DNA from: Ephydatia muelleri
Taxonomy: Eukaryota > Porifera > Demospongiae > Spongillida > Spongillidae
Length of the DNA stretch: 64,000 bases
Direction of reading: 5' to 3'
NCBI GenBank assembly: GCA_013339895.1
Contig: JABACO010000032.1
Span: forward strand, 310,001 to 374,000
This document shows, one piece after another, positions 45,816 to 58,547 of this stretch. Both the position numbers and the translations under genes were made by a program. Within the stretch, counting starts at the first letter, position 1. The number at the start of each line of letters is the position of its first letter. Below the pieces are notes generated by a model. That model was given only the letters and a program-made list of their open reading frames with translations, was not told where the DNA came from and did no database searches.

Positions 45816-46647
45816 TAGATATCTGAGCAGCCGGTCGAGGTATATGCAGCCTACACTATCATTCTAATTTCAAGACAACGATCAGTCTACTCGGTGTAGA
45901 AAACACAGACTCGAAGCTTTTAGTATTCCATGTTAATATGTTTATACGCTCATTTCCCCCTGTCTACCCCTAGTCTAGCCCTAGTAGGCCACTTTCCACG
46001 TAGCGGTGATGTGCAGCTGTTGGGAATCTGGGTCTGGGAACGAGACTAGTCTACCCCGCCCCCTGGCCCACCTCGCCCTCTGCCTCGACTCCACCCTCAC
46101 AGAATTGCCCTAGATGGGCGTGTCCAAGTTAGAGGTCTCACGTTAGCTAAATATCTATGGCAACCCATAGAAACGCCATTTTAAAATGGCACCTTATTGC
46201 ACCAAAACTGGTTTACTATTTTAAAAAATGGTCCCCAAATTCTTCACGACAACATTCACTTTTTTTCATATATTATATTATTTGGATAGTTGTAGAATAG
46301 TTTTAGAGGGTGGCAAAAGTTCTAACCCCCTCTGTTCATTAGTTATAACTAATGGAATATCTTAATTAGCATGATTTTTTTCCATTTTGTGCACAAGTCT
46401 ATGGAATTTCATATTTTCAGAAATGGTCCCAGAATTTTGGACGGCATGAGATGCAAAATTTGAAATTGCCTACATTTGAAAATCATTTAGAGTAGTATTA
46501 GTGGGTAGCAAAAGTTGCAGGTCCGTTATTTAATTAAATAATAATCAAGTTTGTAAAAACGCCATACATTCTCTATGGAACGTACCGCGGAATGAAATCC
46601 AAAAATTTACAAACCGCAACTTTCGTGACCGTTCATTTCTCCATATG

Positions 46648-47640
46648 GTACAACATACATAAAATTGCACATATATTATACCGCTAGCTTACTTTGGCTA
46701 GAAACACTTTCCTTAAAGGGAGTTGCGGCGTTGTCGGAAGAACTATATATGGAGTTTGGTTTCATTTAGGAATCATCTTCTTCGCAGACATCGCTAATGA
46801 ACTTATGGCTATACGTACACGTGTTGCGAGCAAAATATGATTCCTATTCTCAATCTCTGTACCTGCTTTCGTACTCACTGTGGTTTTCCTGTGCATTGTT
46901 GCTTGTAGTCTTCTCTAAAAGTATACTTTTTCCCTCAGTTACACTCATCATCTAGCACTCTACGTTTCACCTGTAAAAGCGTTTGGGAGTCTGGCAACAG
47001 CAGAATGATGAAATTGTTACTAGGAATGTCTGTGTAAACTTACCACAGGCCCTGTCCCACCACAATCTGCAATGATAGGTAGGTACGATAATACTCATCG
47101 CCAAAGGTAACAGCCTACATGTAACCTTACAGGCTAACAGTACAACGTTGCATCACTAGTTGAATGCAACGAGTGTTATTGTACTCCATCAGATTTCTGT
47201 TCCTGGCCTAGCCTTCTCACAATCTGTACAAAGTATTGTGCTTCCCATCCCGCCCTTGCTATACCCTACTAAGTACTTGAACACTCACTTCATTCCTCCC
47301 TGCATACAACTAGTGTGACGTGCAACACTGAAAACGGTACACGTTGTAAATTTACACAGACATAAAGTAGCAAGGTAAAGTTTAATATTCATTATCCAAC
47401 TCTGCACCTCTCTAAATAAAAGCCTCTTATATGCCGACCCATGGAATCCCTTATGACTTGTCCTCTAATTAATTGTCTCAAGCAGTCTTATAGGGATATG
47501 ATGTATGTACAAAGGACCAGTCCTATGGGACACTACAGTGTATGCCTTCATGTATGTCCCTCATGAGCTGTTTAATAGAATAGATCAAGAATACATGTGC
47601 AGAGAACACATTCAGTGTACCATCATTATTAGAGTGTTAT
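46648..47640. other. intergenic
   Basis: No supported gene. Short TG words appear towards 47660-47720. Confidence 0.5.
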
Positions 47641-47837
47641 TGTCTGTGCCACATGTAGTGTGTGTGTGTATGTGTGTGTGGATTTTTGTATGTGTGTGTG
47701 GATTTTTGTATGTGTGTGTGTGGATAGGTTGCGTGATTTAAGCGGAGAAACAGAGTCAGTGTATGCCAATGCCATCAAGCAGCCAGGTAACCCAGGCCTT
47801 GTCAGGGTGGAAGGTGTAAGTTGTGGTTAAAGTTCGA

Positions 47838-48190
47838 GTGTAGTAGAGTGGTGTGAGTTCACTGGTCGTAGAGTGGTGTGAGCTCGCAGGTCATAGAGTG
47901 GTGTGAGCTCGCAGGTCGTAGAGTGGTGTGAGCTCGCTGTCGTAGAGTGGTATGAGCTCGCTGGTCGTAGAATGGTGTGTGCTCGCTGGTTGTAGAGTGG
48001 TGTGAGCTCGCTGGTCGTAGAGTGGTGTGAGCTCGCTGGTCGTAGAGTGGTGTGAGCTCGCTGGTCGTAGAGTGGTGTAGAGCTCGCTGGTTGTAGAGTG
48101 GTGTGAGCTCGCTGGTTGTAGAGTGGTGTGAGCTAGCTGGTCGTAGAGTGGTGTGAGCTCACTGGTCATAGAGTGGTGTGAGCTTGCTGG
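47838..48190. repeat. minisatellite, unit about 25 bp (GTAGAGTGGTGTGAGCTCGC)
   Basis: About 14 copies of gtagagtggtgtgagctcgctggtc. The sequence just before it (47727-47835) matches parts of 49940-50340, so the array probably grew at the edge of a second, truncated copy of the retroelement-like region at 50 kb. Confidence 0.92.
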
Positions 48191-48199
48191 AATAAATAC

Positions 48200-49540
48200 C
48201 TTTGTAGTTTATTCAGCTTGCTCACTGTGCTATACTACATCAGTTTTCTTTCTCCACATTAGACTTATGGGAAGGCAAGGTACTATGCATTAAGCCAAGC
48301 CTGGCAATGGGCATACATCGGGGTGCACTGGTATACATACGAGGGGGGAGAGGGGGAGGGAGACAAAGTTGTAGGCATGCAGCTATACATACATAGAGCC
48401 ACGTGCATGTGTGTGGTAGTGATTGGAATATCTTATACTTGTAGCCTTTTCAAAGAGTGACTGCATGCCGTCATTATGCAGGCTGTCTAGTGTTCGATTG
48501 GCAGTGTGAAAAAATCATTGTGAGCTTGACTACAAAGTACTGGTGGTTAGTTAATCTCCTCCCCCTTGTCCTGTAATTAAACAGGTGCCGTCACTCGCCA
48601 CAATCATCTGCATAACATGTTTGTAGAGTTTAGCCATCATGCTCACTTTCGAGTGAGGGTATAGAGATTGTGAGTACCTAATGGGCCTTGTGTATGTCTA
48701 TAGTCAGGACTAGTAACGTAACACGTGTCATGCCATGCATCTTCTCTGGTATCAGATGGAAGACAAAGGGAATGAAAGAAATCTGGAGCATTCTCCATAA
48801 AGAGAAGAAGCAAAAGGTCAATGAAGAAGCTAAACTTAGCAAATTTATGCACAGGTATCTCTGAAGAAAAATACTGATCATGAGAAACAGGGCCCTTTGT
48901 TATTCAAGACGATCACAATGTACTGCAGTTGACACAGGCAGCCATCATGACACATGTAAGCTGTAAATCACTGAGTATTTATGAAGGTTGGATGGAGAAT
49001 AGCAGCACCATTGGTGAAGTACAAACAGAGGGTGAAAATAGTCAGATGAAGAAGCCAACAGATGTAACACGTGGTGAAAATAAAAAAGCAAGTAAGCGTC
49101 ATTTCAAATTAAGAGGTGCAGCTGCATGCAACTTCATACTTAGATGATGAATATGCTTAGAGCAATAAAGATTCAACCATGCTGCAGGAGTTGTCACAAG
49201 GAGGGGTTTCCAATGTCACAGAACAAACTCCACCATCAAAAGTAGTACTATTGATGGCAACCAAGAATTCAGATTGACGAATCAACAGGAATGCTTGATC
49301 CAGTAACTCTAGTTTCTTTAAAGCTTAATATTGATGAAAAGTATCCAATAATATGAATAGGTCCATGCCCCCCTCAAAAGCAGTCATGTAGACCAATCTT
49401 TTGTGTTGGATGATGGGTAGCGAAGTCTTTCCAATGATCGATACATCATCAAGTGCTTGTCTCATACTTGGTTTGATGAGCTTGTAAGGCGAGACAGAGC
49501 ACTAAGTGCATTCATCATGGTATGGGCAAAACGAAAACCA
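48200..49540. other. mostly non-coding; weak ZMYM-like trace
   Basis: No solid gene. RYIIKCLSHTWFDELVRRDR (plus, about 49440-49500) resembles the start of ZMYM-type transposon proteins, but too little is present to annotate. Confidence 0.35.
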
Positions 49541-49569
49541 AGGAAGGTGTGGGTGGGGACTGGAGGAAG

Positions 49570-49800
49570 GTGAGGGTGGGGAGGGGGGAAGGTGCAGGTG
49601 GGAGGGAGGAAGGTGCGGGTGGGAGGGAGGAAGGTGTGGGTGGGAGGGAGGAAGGTGTGGGTGGGAGGGAGGAAGGTGTGGGTGGGAGGGAGGAAGGTGT
49701 GGGTGGGAGGGAGGAAGGTGTGGGTGGGAGGGAGGAAGGTGTGGGTAGGGAGGAGAGGATGGTGCAGGTAGGGAGGGAGGAAGGTGTGGGTGGGGAGGAG
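49570..49800. repeat. minisatellite, 21-bp unit (GGGTGGGAGGGAGGAAGGTGT)
   Basis: About 10 copies of gggtgggagggaggaaggt; G/A-rich, with Pro/His or Gly/Glu ORFs as artefacts. Confidence 0.93.
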
Positions 49801-50189
49801 GTGATGTATCGGTGCTGAGAGTTGGTCCATTCTTTTGTGGAAGTCCACCAACGCCAGAGGTGCGCAGCTTGTCGAGTGGCAGTTCCACAGATGGGGGGCT
49901 GCAGTGTCTACCACGTCTGGATATGCATGTGCAGAAGATAGGTTACGTGATCTAAGGGGAGAAACAGAGTCAGTGTAACTGATGGATACACCATTGCCGT
50001 CAAGCAGCCAGGTTAATTACCATGAGCAGTCTGGGGACCCTACACCATCTACTGTATGAAAAGTGTGCCACTGTGTTACCATGGCTATCTTTCTGTCTTT
50101 GCTCCTGTCTCCTCCCATGCACTCTCTAACTCACCTCTCTCCTTCCATCTCTCACCCACTTGCTCCTTTCTTGCACACCCCTCATGCTT

Positions 50190-51100
50190 CAGGCGTGACA
50201 AGCATGAGTTGTTGATGGCAGAAATGTGCCTGCTGGAGGTAGATGATGTATCACTTTTCCAAGACCGTTGCCGGGGTGAGTAAGGAAGGGGCAGGGCAGG
50301 GGGCGGTTAATGCACACCCAGGCCTTGTCCGGGTGAAGGTGCAATTCGTGCTTGAAGTATGAGAATCGTGTGAGCTCACAGGGCCACTGGTGCAGTGCAT
50401 GGGCAGGCCTTGCCGGAGTGTTCTCCACCACAGCCTGTGACCAAGCACTTGTGGACAGAATAGCACCCTTGCACCTGCCGAGGTTGAACTGCCAGCAAAT
50501 CTCCTGGCTTGCATTGTGGGTGGCTCACTCCATGTGGTGGGAACCCCTGCTGGGGCAACGCCAGATGGTGGAGTAGTGCCTTTGCTGGTGTGGTGGTGAC
50601 CTTGCTTGGAACTTGCTGTTGCTGAGCACGAAAGGGCTGGTGTGTGACCCACTAGGATTTCCCCCTTGAGTATGTCTCAGACGAGTGTCCCTAGCCACAG
50701 CCTGCTTGCGTACTTGAGGGTTGCTGCCATCGCGTATGCCGTGAAGAGCTGGCAGATATTTACCACCTCGAGAGCAGTTTGTGGTGCCGTCTGGATGCGG
50801 GTGGCTGAAAACATGTTCCAGGCCTCCATCCAGGCTGCCTGGCCAACCTGCCCTAGCAGGGGAAGGAGTTTGTCAAAGAGGACATACTTACCTTTTGTAT
50901 CTTCCGGATTTCCCTCTTGTCTGGGGTCGGGATGCATGAAATGAAGGGGAAAGCCAAGACCTGAGGATAACTGTGGCCGTGCGTGGAGCAATGGCATCTC
51001 TGGTGCCGCTTCCCCCTGACTTCATCTGTGGTGTCTGTTGCTGTCTGACGTCGAGTCATCCGAACCGCTGGACTTGGCGGAGCTGCTAGTCGACTCAGGC
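50190..51100 (-). pseudogene. retroelement Gag-like fragment with zinc fingers
   Basis: On the minus strand, pieces in different frames follow a Gag-like order. FDKLLPLLGQVGQAAWMEAW and ATRIQTAPQTALEVVNICQL come first, then ICWQFNLGRC (start of a CCCH finger), then HKCLVTGCGGEHSGKACP (C-x-CGG-x-H-C finger). This arrangement recalls the Gag proteins of DIRS-like and related retroelements in aquatic animals. Frames change several times and no polymerase or recombinase is visible here, so it is a degraded fragment. The element class is uncertain. Confidence 0.55.
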
Positions 51101-51699
51101 AACAATTCTGACGATGTGCTTGACGAATGGCGCCGAGAGTGCTTGCTCACTGAAGACCATGCCGATGTAGGGTCATGCAGTGTTGTGCAGGTGGGAAGCC
51201 CAGCCGTGAGCTCGCAAACCAGCCACCAGCCATCGAGCCTGCTGGGTCTGGTGGAGAGTACGCCAGTGCCTCGCCTTTGGCGGGGTGTGTGGCTTCTGGT
51301 TGCAAATCAACGGCAAGATGATGGGATTCATTGGTTAGGGTCGAGGAATTGGAGTTGCTGCCGTCCTCCTCGCATGCTAGCTCTTACTCCTGCAGGTGCT
51401 GGAACAGATGCATCAACGGGTGATAGATGTTCCTGGGCAAGACACAAGTACAATGTCTCACAGGTTAAAGCTCACATGTTTTCATGAGCGACTGGCTGCA
51501 GTCAAGGCTATGACTGGAGTGCTGCACCCATGGGGCTCGAACTTAAAGATAAGATCTGGAAGCATATTGACAATGGTTTGGGATGATTTGATTGGATAAG
51601 GAGTGTTGCAGGGGAAAAGGATGCCCTGCAATGCTACTGGGCATGAATGCCCAGCGTAGGATTGGTTACGATCGTTCATTAAATGCATCTGTAGGAGCA

Positions 51700-52640
51700 T
51701 ACATATGCTTACATCTTGGCCTTAGCAACGGCACACTTTCCCTGTAGTCAGCTTAGTAACAGGTGTCCATGAATGAATAGGACAGGTTTAAATGGTTACA
51801 GCTTTATATTTAAGGTAGGTCTGCTTAGATGGCTCTGATTAAGCAAATAGTATAGGCGCAAACAACTTAAAGATTAAGATGAATGATTAGGTACCTAAAC
51901 TCAGATTTATCAAGGCCCTCTGTAATGATCAATATTCAAGTTATCGTTTCATAATATTTGATTTTAATAACTAATTTCAATAAGCCTGAGGTCAATTTAT
52001 CTGGTTTGGATATATTGATTAAGAGTTATTAAAGTTAATGTCTCATTAATTTGTTTATAAATGTCAAATTATACTCATTCCTTAATTTGAGAAACAAATT
52101 GATCATCAATGCAATACCTTTCAATAGTGTGTTTAAGTCTCTTGATTGTGTTAAGGTTATCAAGTTTGATTTGTTGATTTCTTAATACCAAAAATTGAAA
52201 TAATTGATTGACATTACAGTTTTGGACTTTATTGTCTACTAATCATAATCAGTTTCCTTAGGCTTTCATGCAATGCAATTAGTGGGCGCAACGTAAGCTA
52301 TAAATGTCTGTAATTTTCCGTTGTTGCAGGGTGTGATTTTCTGTTGTTGCGAGCCGGGACAGTATTTTGAATCTATACCATTGAAACATTCAAACTAACA
52401 AATCAGATTCAAACATAGAGTTTATAGGTACAGTAGTAGTAAACTAACTCTGTGTTATATAAGGTGTCCAGAAATGAACAGGACAGGTTTTTCATAGTTA
52501 TTAATAGTTAATCAGCTTATTATAAGGTTAAGGTTGCACACTGTAATGATAAGGCAAATATGTGCAAACAAAATGTTAAGTGCCTTTCATGTTAACTACA
52601 ATCAACAACAATAATGTTAATTAACATGAACTAATTATGT
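51700..52640. repeat. AT-rich region with direct repeats
   Basis: ggtgtccatgaatgaatag/gacaggttt at about 51763 recurs as ggtgtccagaaatgaacag/gacaggttt at about 52464. ttcatgcaatgcaattagtg/ggcgcaac at about 52265 recurs at about 53618. The segment looks like one repeated unit, the second copy of which contains the large palindrome. Confidence 0.7.
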
Positions 52641-52644
52641 GCAA

Positions 52645-53610
52645 CTGTTAGAGGAAGATTCTGGTTTAAGATTAACACCACTTAAAGCATACACAGTGGC
52701 AACCTTTCAATAATCATGTAACGTATTCCCCTAACACTAAAGCCATTGCTTACTACTCACACAATACATAGCTCAGCACTGCTACTACAAACGATGCGCA
52801 ACAATACATAGGTGTGCATAGTTAGCACACGGCAAATCCCAGGATTGAAGAACTTACTCGGTCTTATACCTGCCAAATGAAAACGACTCATAGAGCAGGG
52901 AGCCGAAAATTGCGTATGAATCAGACATGAGTATTATGCACCAAAACATGGCCACTTGATCCAAATTGACCAATTGCCCACGTGGCTATAGGTAGGAAGC
53001 CAGGAACGAATCCCAAGACCATATATCTCTGTAAACATGGTGGCCTTGAATAATGCCTGCAACTTCATAAGATACGAGGACTGTTCCGGCCATCGTTACA
53101 ACATTCGGGTTAATTAATTATGGTAACCATATGGCACATGTGATCGTTGATGCTAGAGGGACGTGTACGTGCGTTTGACATTAGGTCTTGGGATTCGTTC
53201 CTGCTTCCTACATGTACTTATAGCCACGAGGGCAGTTGTGAATTCGTCAATTCGAAGACAAAATAGATCAAATGACCACGTTCCTATTTTGGTGCATAAT
53301 ACTCATGTCTGATTCATACACAGGTAAGTGCAATGATAGTGCAACTTTCGGCTCCCTGCTGTATGAGTCGTTTTCATTTGGCAGGTAAGAACGAGTCAAT
53401 CCTGGCATTTGCTGTGTGCTAACTATGCACACCTATGTATTGTCGCGTATCGTTTGTAGAAGCAGTGCTGAGCTATGTATTGTGTGAGTAGTAAGCAATG
53501 GCTTTAGTGTTAGGGGGTTAAATACGTTACATGATTATTTAAAGGTTGCCATGTGTATGCTTAAGTTACTCTATTACTGTTAATCCTAAACCAAAATCTG
53601 CCTCAACAGT
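52645..53610. repeat. imperfect palindrome of about 1 kb
   Basis: Left arm 52645-53022 and right arm 53182-53610 are reverse complements with substitutions and small indels (e.g. aatacataggtgtgcatagt against actatgcacacctatgtatt; tcagacatgagtattatgca against tgcataatactcatgtctga). The loop is about 160 bp. A transcript would fold into a long hairpin. No ORF is present. Confidence 0.88.
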
Positions 53611-53714
53611 TTCCTTTGGCTTTCACGCAAATGCAATTAGTGGGCGCAACATAAGCTACATGTATGAATGCCTGTAATTTACCGTTGCGAGCCGGGACTG
53701 TAAAGACAAGAAAC

Positions 53715-54399
53715 TGTACTGTACTTCCCTTATCCTTACAACTTTAGCTCGCTGACAAGGGATTATTTAGCAGTGAACAAGGACAAGCTTCAGTCCCCCT
53801 TGGCAATTTCAAATAATCCCTGTAAAATGACATATTTCAACAAAAATTACAATGTTTGTCTCTAGTCTCGTGCCCAGACCCACACTCGATACATGTAGAC
53901 TGATGATCATTAATTACATTATAGCATTCCTAATTGTATTATGGTGCATGTTACTTAATTATCGCCTTCCCATTTATGACTACCCCGGTCCACAGGAGTC
54001 TGTGTTGGGGAACAACACACCCTTTTTGCCTAGTTGTCATGACAACAACACTGACAACAACACTGCTGTTGTTGTTGATCCTGGGACACTCCTGATGCAT
54101 TTTCCCCTCCATGTTACACCAAAATAGCCTCCACCCCTTTCTGTACAGAGTACTGGGTACGTGTTTAGCCACTGTGCTAATGACAATGGACCCACCAGTC
54201 AGGACTTGGGGACTAACATGGGAAACATGTCTGCAATGCATAGCGCTCGACAGTTCGTATGTCTCGTAGCTCACTGTTGCATGCTGGTCAACAGCAAGGT
54301 ACAAGCTATCTTCTCTTCGCAGCATTCATACCATAAACTTAATGCACGTGAACGGGGTGGTTATTGCACTCCAATAATGTGCCACGTGTTCAATCGAAA
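53715..54399. other. upstream region of the TDP-43-like gene
   Basis: Contains a tctagtctcgtgcccagacc fragment of the AGTCTCG family at about 53863 and (caacaacac)-type repeats at about 54044-54074. No gene was seen. Confidence 0.4.
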
Positions 54400-55899
54400 A
54401 TGTCGGACTACATCGTTGTAACTGTTGACGGCAAGGAAAATCTTGAAGTAGAATGCAAAAGCGCTGGCAAGTTTTGCTCTCTGACCTGGAATCGCTAATC
54501 GGAGCTTCCGCTGTTGGATTAAAGTATGTGTCTGAAACGTCGCGTCATCGGGGTGTCAGAGTGGAGGCTGGAAAGCTATTAGGTGGTTGGCAACTAGAAA
54601 GCAGAATTTACACCGTTGTTGCGAAACGTGAGATAGCCACAGCAGATTTAATCGCGACTAACGCGGCTAGCCACAGAGCTCATGCTGATGGTGGCGCCAT
54701 GACAGTACCTCTAGAACCACATTCAAGATGTACGTATTTGTACTGTATTGTCATTCACTTTCAGATAGAGTTAATTTTTTCATCAGCAACTATTTCCTTG
54801 ACAAAGCGGCAACTTCATGTATCAGCGAAAACATCCCTAATTGCCAGAAGAGTGCTGTGTCAATAGAACAGAATGGATGGCACCATTAGACGACTTGTTG
54901 CAAAAGCGGAGGTAAGAGCGTAATGCAAAAAACTGTTTGTAGGTACATTTGTTTAAATGCTGACTAATTAGCACATTGCAAGTTATAGTTCTAGTTGTTT
55001 TGTTAATAGGTTTTTAGCGATGCTGTGGGTTTGCGCGTAGATATACGCTATTGCGCGTGGGTTGCTCGTGGATATACGCTTTCGTGCGCGCGTACGATTG
55101 GGATTTCCCCCCCCCTCACCCCCACCCCCCACCCCCCGCCCAGTTGGCATCTGATTTGTGCAAATCTACAAAGTAGCTAGGCATCAAATTTTAGTTCACA
55201 AACTAACTCCTGTAACCAATATTCCAGAGCTTCTACTCCAAGCCAACCTGTTACCACACAAAAGACCCCATCACGTCCATCGATGAAGGTTACTGCACAC
55301 AGAAGCATCAACTCTCAACCAGGGGAACAATCACTAGAGGTACAGTATTTTTCATGCATGCTGTGATGACAAACAAGGTGATCAGCCGACAAAGTTGAAG
55401 GAACATTTGGGTTGAGTAGAAAGGCACACCTATTATTCAGTATTGATGCACACACAAGACATCAAATGCAAAGTGACCACTAACCTTGTCCCTGTTTTTC
55501 TAAGTCAACCAGTGATGAAGAACATGAAAACAGAATAGAGTATGAAATGGCTAGGGTCTGAACAATTCAACAGAATAGAGAGTTTCTTAATCAGCAAGAA
55601 ATGGTATGTTACTGTTCAAATTAACACATTCCCATAACCTGACTTTCTTGTAGCTTACTACCAGTAATACAATGGACGATGATGATGCTGTACTTGTTGC
55701 ATCACAGTGGTGGCAGTCACAGCGCAGTGCACGGGTGTGCATTACAGGCATCGTTGCTCAGATTGACGGGCTTGAAATTCCTGGACCAAAAAAGAACTGC
55801 ACACTTAGGAAACTTCTAATTCATTTTGGAAGCAGACTCGTTGAAGAGAAATTAGTAGCATTTTCTAAAAAGCGGCTGGATTGTGTAAAGAGGATGTAA
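54400..55899 (+). CDS. gene with a TDP-43-like N-terminal domain, frame interrupted
   Basis: Exons by splice sites: 54400-54729, 54765-54911, 55228-55339, 55505-55603 and 55654-55899 (stop). Exon 1 begins MSDYIVVTVDGKENLEVECK, then VLLSDLESLIGASAVGLKYV, RGVRVEAGKLLGGW and YTVVAK. Spacing and key positions (MS-YI-VT, VLLS, G-LKY, RGVR, W, YVV) match the ubiquitin-like N-terminal oligomerisation domain of TDP-43 (TARDBP). No RRM is present downstream; exons 3-5 give a Ser/Thr/Pro linker, a charged helix and a C-terminal module (ITGIVAQIDGLEIPG, LRKLLIHFGSRLVEE). One base is missing near 54476, and a frame change near 54880 and a TGA at about 55558 interrupt it. AATAAA lies about 20 bp after the stop. 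It is a domain relative of TDP-43, not its orthologue. Confidence 0.6.
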
Positions 55900-56068
55900 T
55901 TGTTTTGAAAATTAATTAATAAAGTTCATTCCTTTATCAAGTTTATTCCTAGTTAATTAATGGCTGCGCTTTCTCGTTCCCAGACCAATGAGGAATTAAT
56001 ACACAGCGAAAATCGGGGGCATTAGTAAGATTATTTGTGGTATTTTCACATACATGCGAGTCACTAAA

Positions 56069-56236
56069 CACTGCGCCACAGCATTTAGTATGCAGAGCTG
56101 TGCCGAGTCTGCATATCAACCATATGCAGATGAGTATCATTGAAGTGTGCATATGAACACTTCAATGATACTCATCTGCATATGGTTGATATGCAGACTC
56201 GGCACAGCTCTGCATACTAAATGCTGTGGCGCAGTG
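56069..56236. repeat. perfect hairpin, 79-bp arms, 10-base loop
   Basis: 56069-56147 is the exact reverse complement of 56158-56236, with loop tgcatatgaa. No mismatch was found. No ORF of meaning and no target duplication is evident. Confidence 0.95.
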
Positions 56237-56744
56237 AAAACTATTGCAATTCTGAATTGCTACAGTAGTAAAGCATGCAAAAGTAGCGTAAATGTTACTT
56301 TCAATGTAAAAAATACATGCCATGTAAAACACCATTTTTGAAGCATTAGCAAATCATAGTTTACATCTGTTTACAACGACATTTACATCAGATAAAATGG
56401 AACTACTTTAGATCTTCAGGGTAGCAAAGCAAACATTTTCCCCTGTGTAGTGTACGCAAGCGAGGCGGTACGGGGGGTACCGCTCGATATTGAATACGGG
56501 GTTGGTTCTTAAGCCTGTACGGTGTAGGTAGACAACCGTACAGGGTGTTAGGATCACGTGCGACTGCGGGCCACATACGAACCGCTGTGAGTAAAACATA
56601 AATTTGACAGCTGCACACGTATAGTAACCTCCATCATTCATTTATTATCTCCCTGCCTTGCTTCCTCCTCCCATCCCATCCCATCCTCTTCCTCACCTCA
56701 ACTCACCTTTCTACGTACCTTACCTCTCCTGTCTTCGACCCCTC

Positions 56745-56970
56745 ATTCCCTTACTTCATCTTCCCTCCTCCCACTTCACCTCCCTCCCTTCTCCTTCTTC
56801 ACCTCCCTCCCTCCACTTCACCTCCCTCCCTCCACTTCACCTCCCTCCCTCCACTTCACCTCTTTCCCTCCACTTCACCACCCTCCCCCACTTCACCTCC
56901 CCCTCCACTTCATTCCCTCCCTCCCCCACTTCATCTCCCCCACTTCACCTCCCTCCCTCCCCCACTTGTA
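56745..56970. repeat. pyrimidine-rich repeat (CCTCCCTCCACTTCAC)
   Basis: Tandem acttcacctccctccctcc-type units; the Ser/Pro/Leu ORF is compositional. Confidence 0.9.
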
Positions 56971-58547
56971 TGTGGTAGTGTGTATTCTATAATCTTTTAT
57001 TATGAATTAATATAACACATAATAGAACAAAATAAATATAAGTGCACCTTTGCCTTTATGGTATGGATTCGGATTGTGAGTGTAGTTAGAAAAACCCTAG
57101 TCCCTTCAAAGTGTATGATTGCTGAGTTCAGTAAAGAAAAGGACCGATACATTTATTAAAAATGTAATAAATAGGCATTACCTATAGCGGTACAATGCAG
57201 GAAAGCATGGTGAGTAAAAAACAGTAAATGTCTGTACAATTTACGGCTGTAATTTCAACCTGTGTGATATTTATGATGGTAGCTAGTTTGTGACTAGCTA
57301 AGACACTAAATTCTTGTGGATAAAACCCTGGAGCATCATGTCCATATTTGATGATCAGGAAACCCAGAAGATCAGGATCAACATCCTGTTTGCAATCCTC
57401 TAAGAAAGCAAGGGAGTCATGAAACATAATCAATACATACCATAAAGTGTGTAAAGGTCATCTGGAATACCTTCAGGACATACTGCACGTCTGTTGCGTT
57501 GAATTCTGTGGTGGTTCCACTGCACCTGATATTCTTTAAGCTCCTTTCTCAACAAAGGTTCAAATAGACTACATATCCTGCTATGCGCCTGTAAAAATTT
57601 AAATGTTACTACAATGTTGAATGGTAATGCGTAAAGGTATGTAGATGTGCCACTACCATGACGCGGTCATGGTGAGTGGAAGGGCTGACATTGGACCATG
57701 AGTGACAGTGAGTAACATCTAGAGTGTGACCAGATGTGCCACTACATCATGACATGTTAGTAATGTTAAATATGTATTTCAGGGTATAAGCCAGTGGATA
57801 TAGCCTGCCAAGGATGTTTGCCATTAAATAAATGTGTACAATGAAAGGTACTATGGTGGGACAGAATGCAGACGAATAGACAATCCAATTACAGAATAGG
57901 TTGTTTGAATTGTAGCAGACAAAGGCAGGTTTGACCTATAAACCTTCAACAAAAGCCCCCTTTCAGCACACTATATTCTTTCCCATGCCCTTTTTAAGCA
58001 TGGTGGTTGGGACCACTATTAGCAAATGTGTAACTTATATATATAAATAAAAAAAACTACAGGTGTACTATAACTCACCTTTGTAGGGTGATGGTAGGTA
58101 ATAGCAACCATCTTCAACAAGAGTCTGTTGATGCATACATATAATGGTAGTAACATATACTTGTGTGCTATTTACCTTAAAGAATCAATCCACCATGTGG
58201 TTTTGAAAGCCCTCAGCCTTGACCATCTGCTTTCAATGCGCTGTGGTAGGTTATGTTTATCAGCACAACACTCTAGCTGTGATACCCAACCCACAGTGTT
58301 TCTGACTGAGCTCGCAAATACAAAACTATATTACATCTTGCATGATGATCTGTATGGTGATGTTGCAGTGCCACCAGGCACAAGGCTATAACAGTGTTCT
58401 CTGTTCCGTGGTCACTTCGGATTCGAGGGAACACCCTTGTAAAATAATGAAGGAATTTTGTGTGTGAGGTTGTGTGTGAGTGTGAATAAGTAGGGTGATA
58501 AACAATACTTCACACTTGTAATTATTAAAACTATATCATACAGAAGT

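Noticed and set aside
52645-53610. Inverted repeat read as terminal repeats of a DNA transposon
   Set aside because: The 160-bp loop has no coding content and no target duplication was seen; palindrome is the safer description.
56147-56341. Mirror ORFs MILICIWLICRLGTALHTKC on both strands
   Set aside because: They arise from the perfect hairpin, which reads the same on either strand; no evidence of translation.
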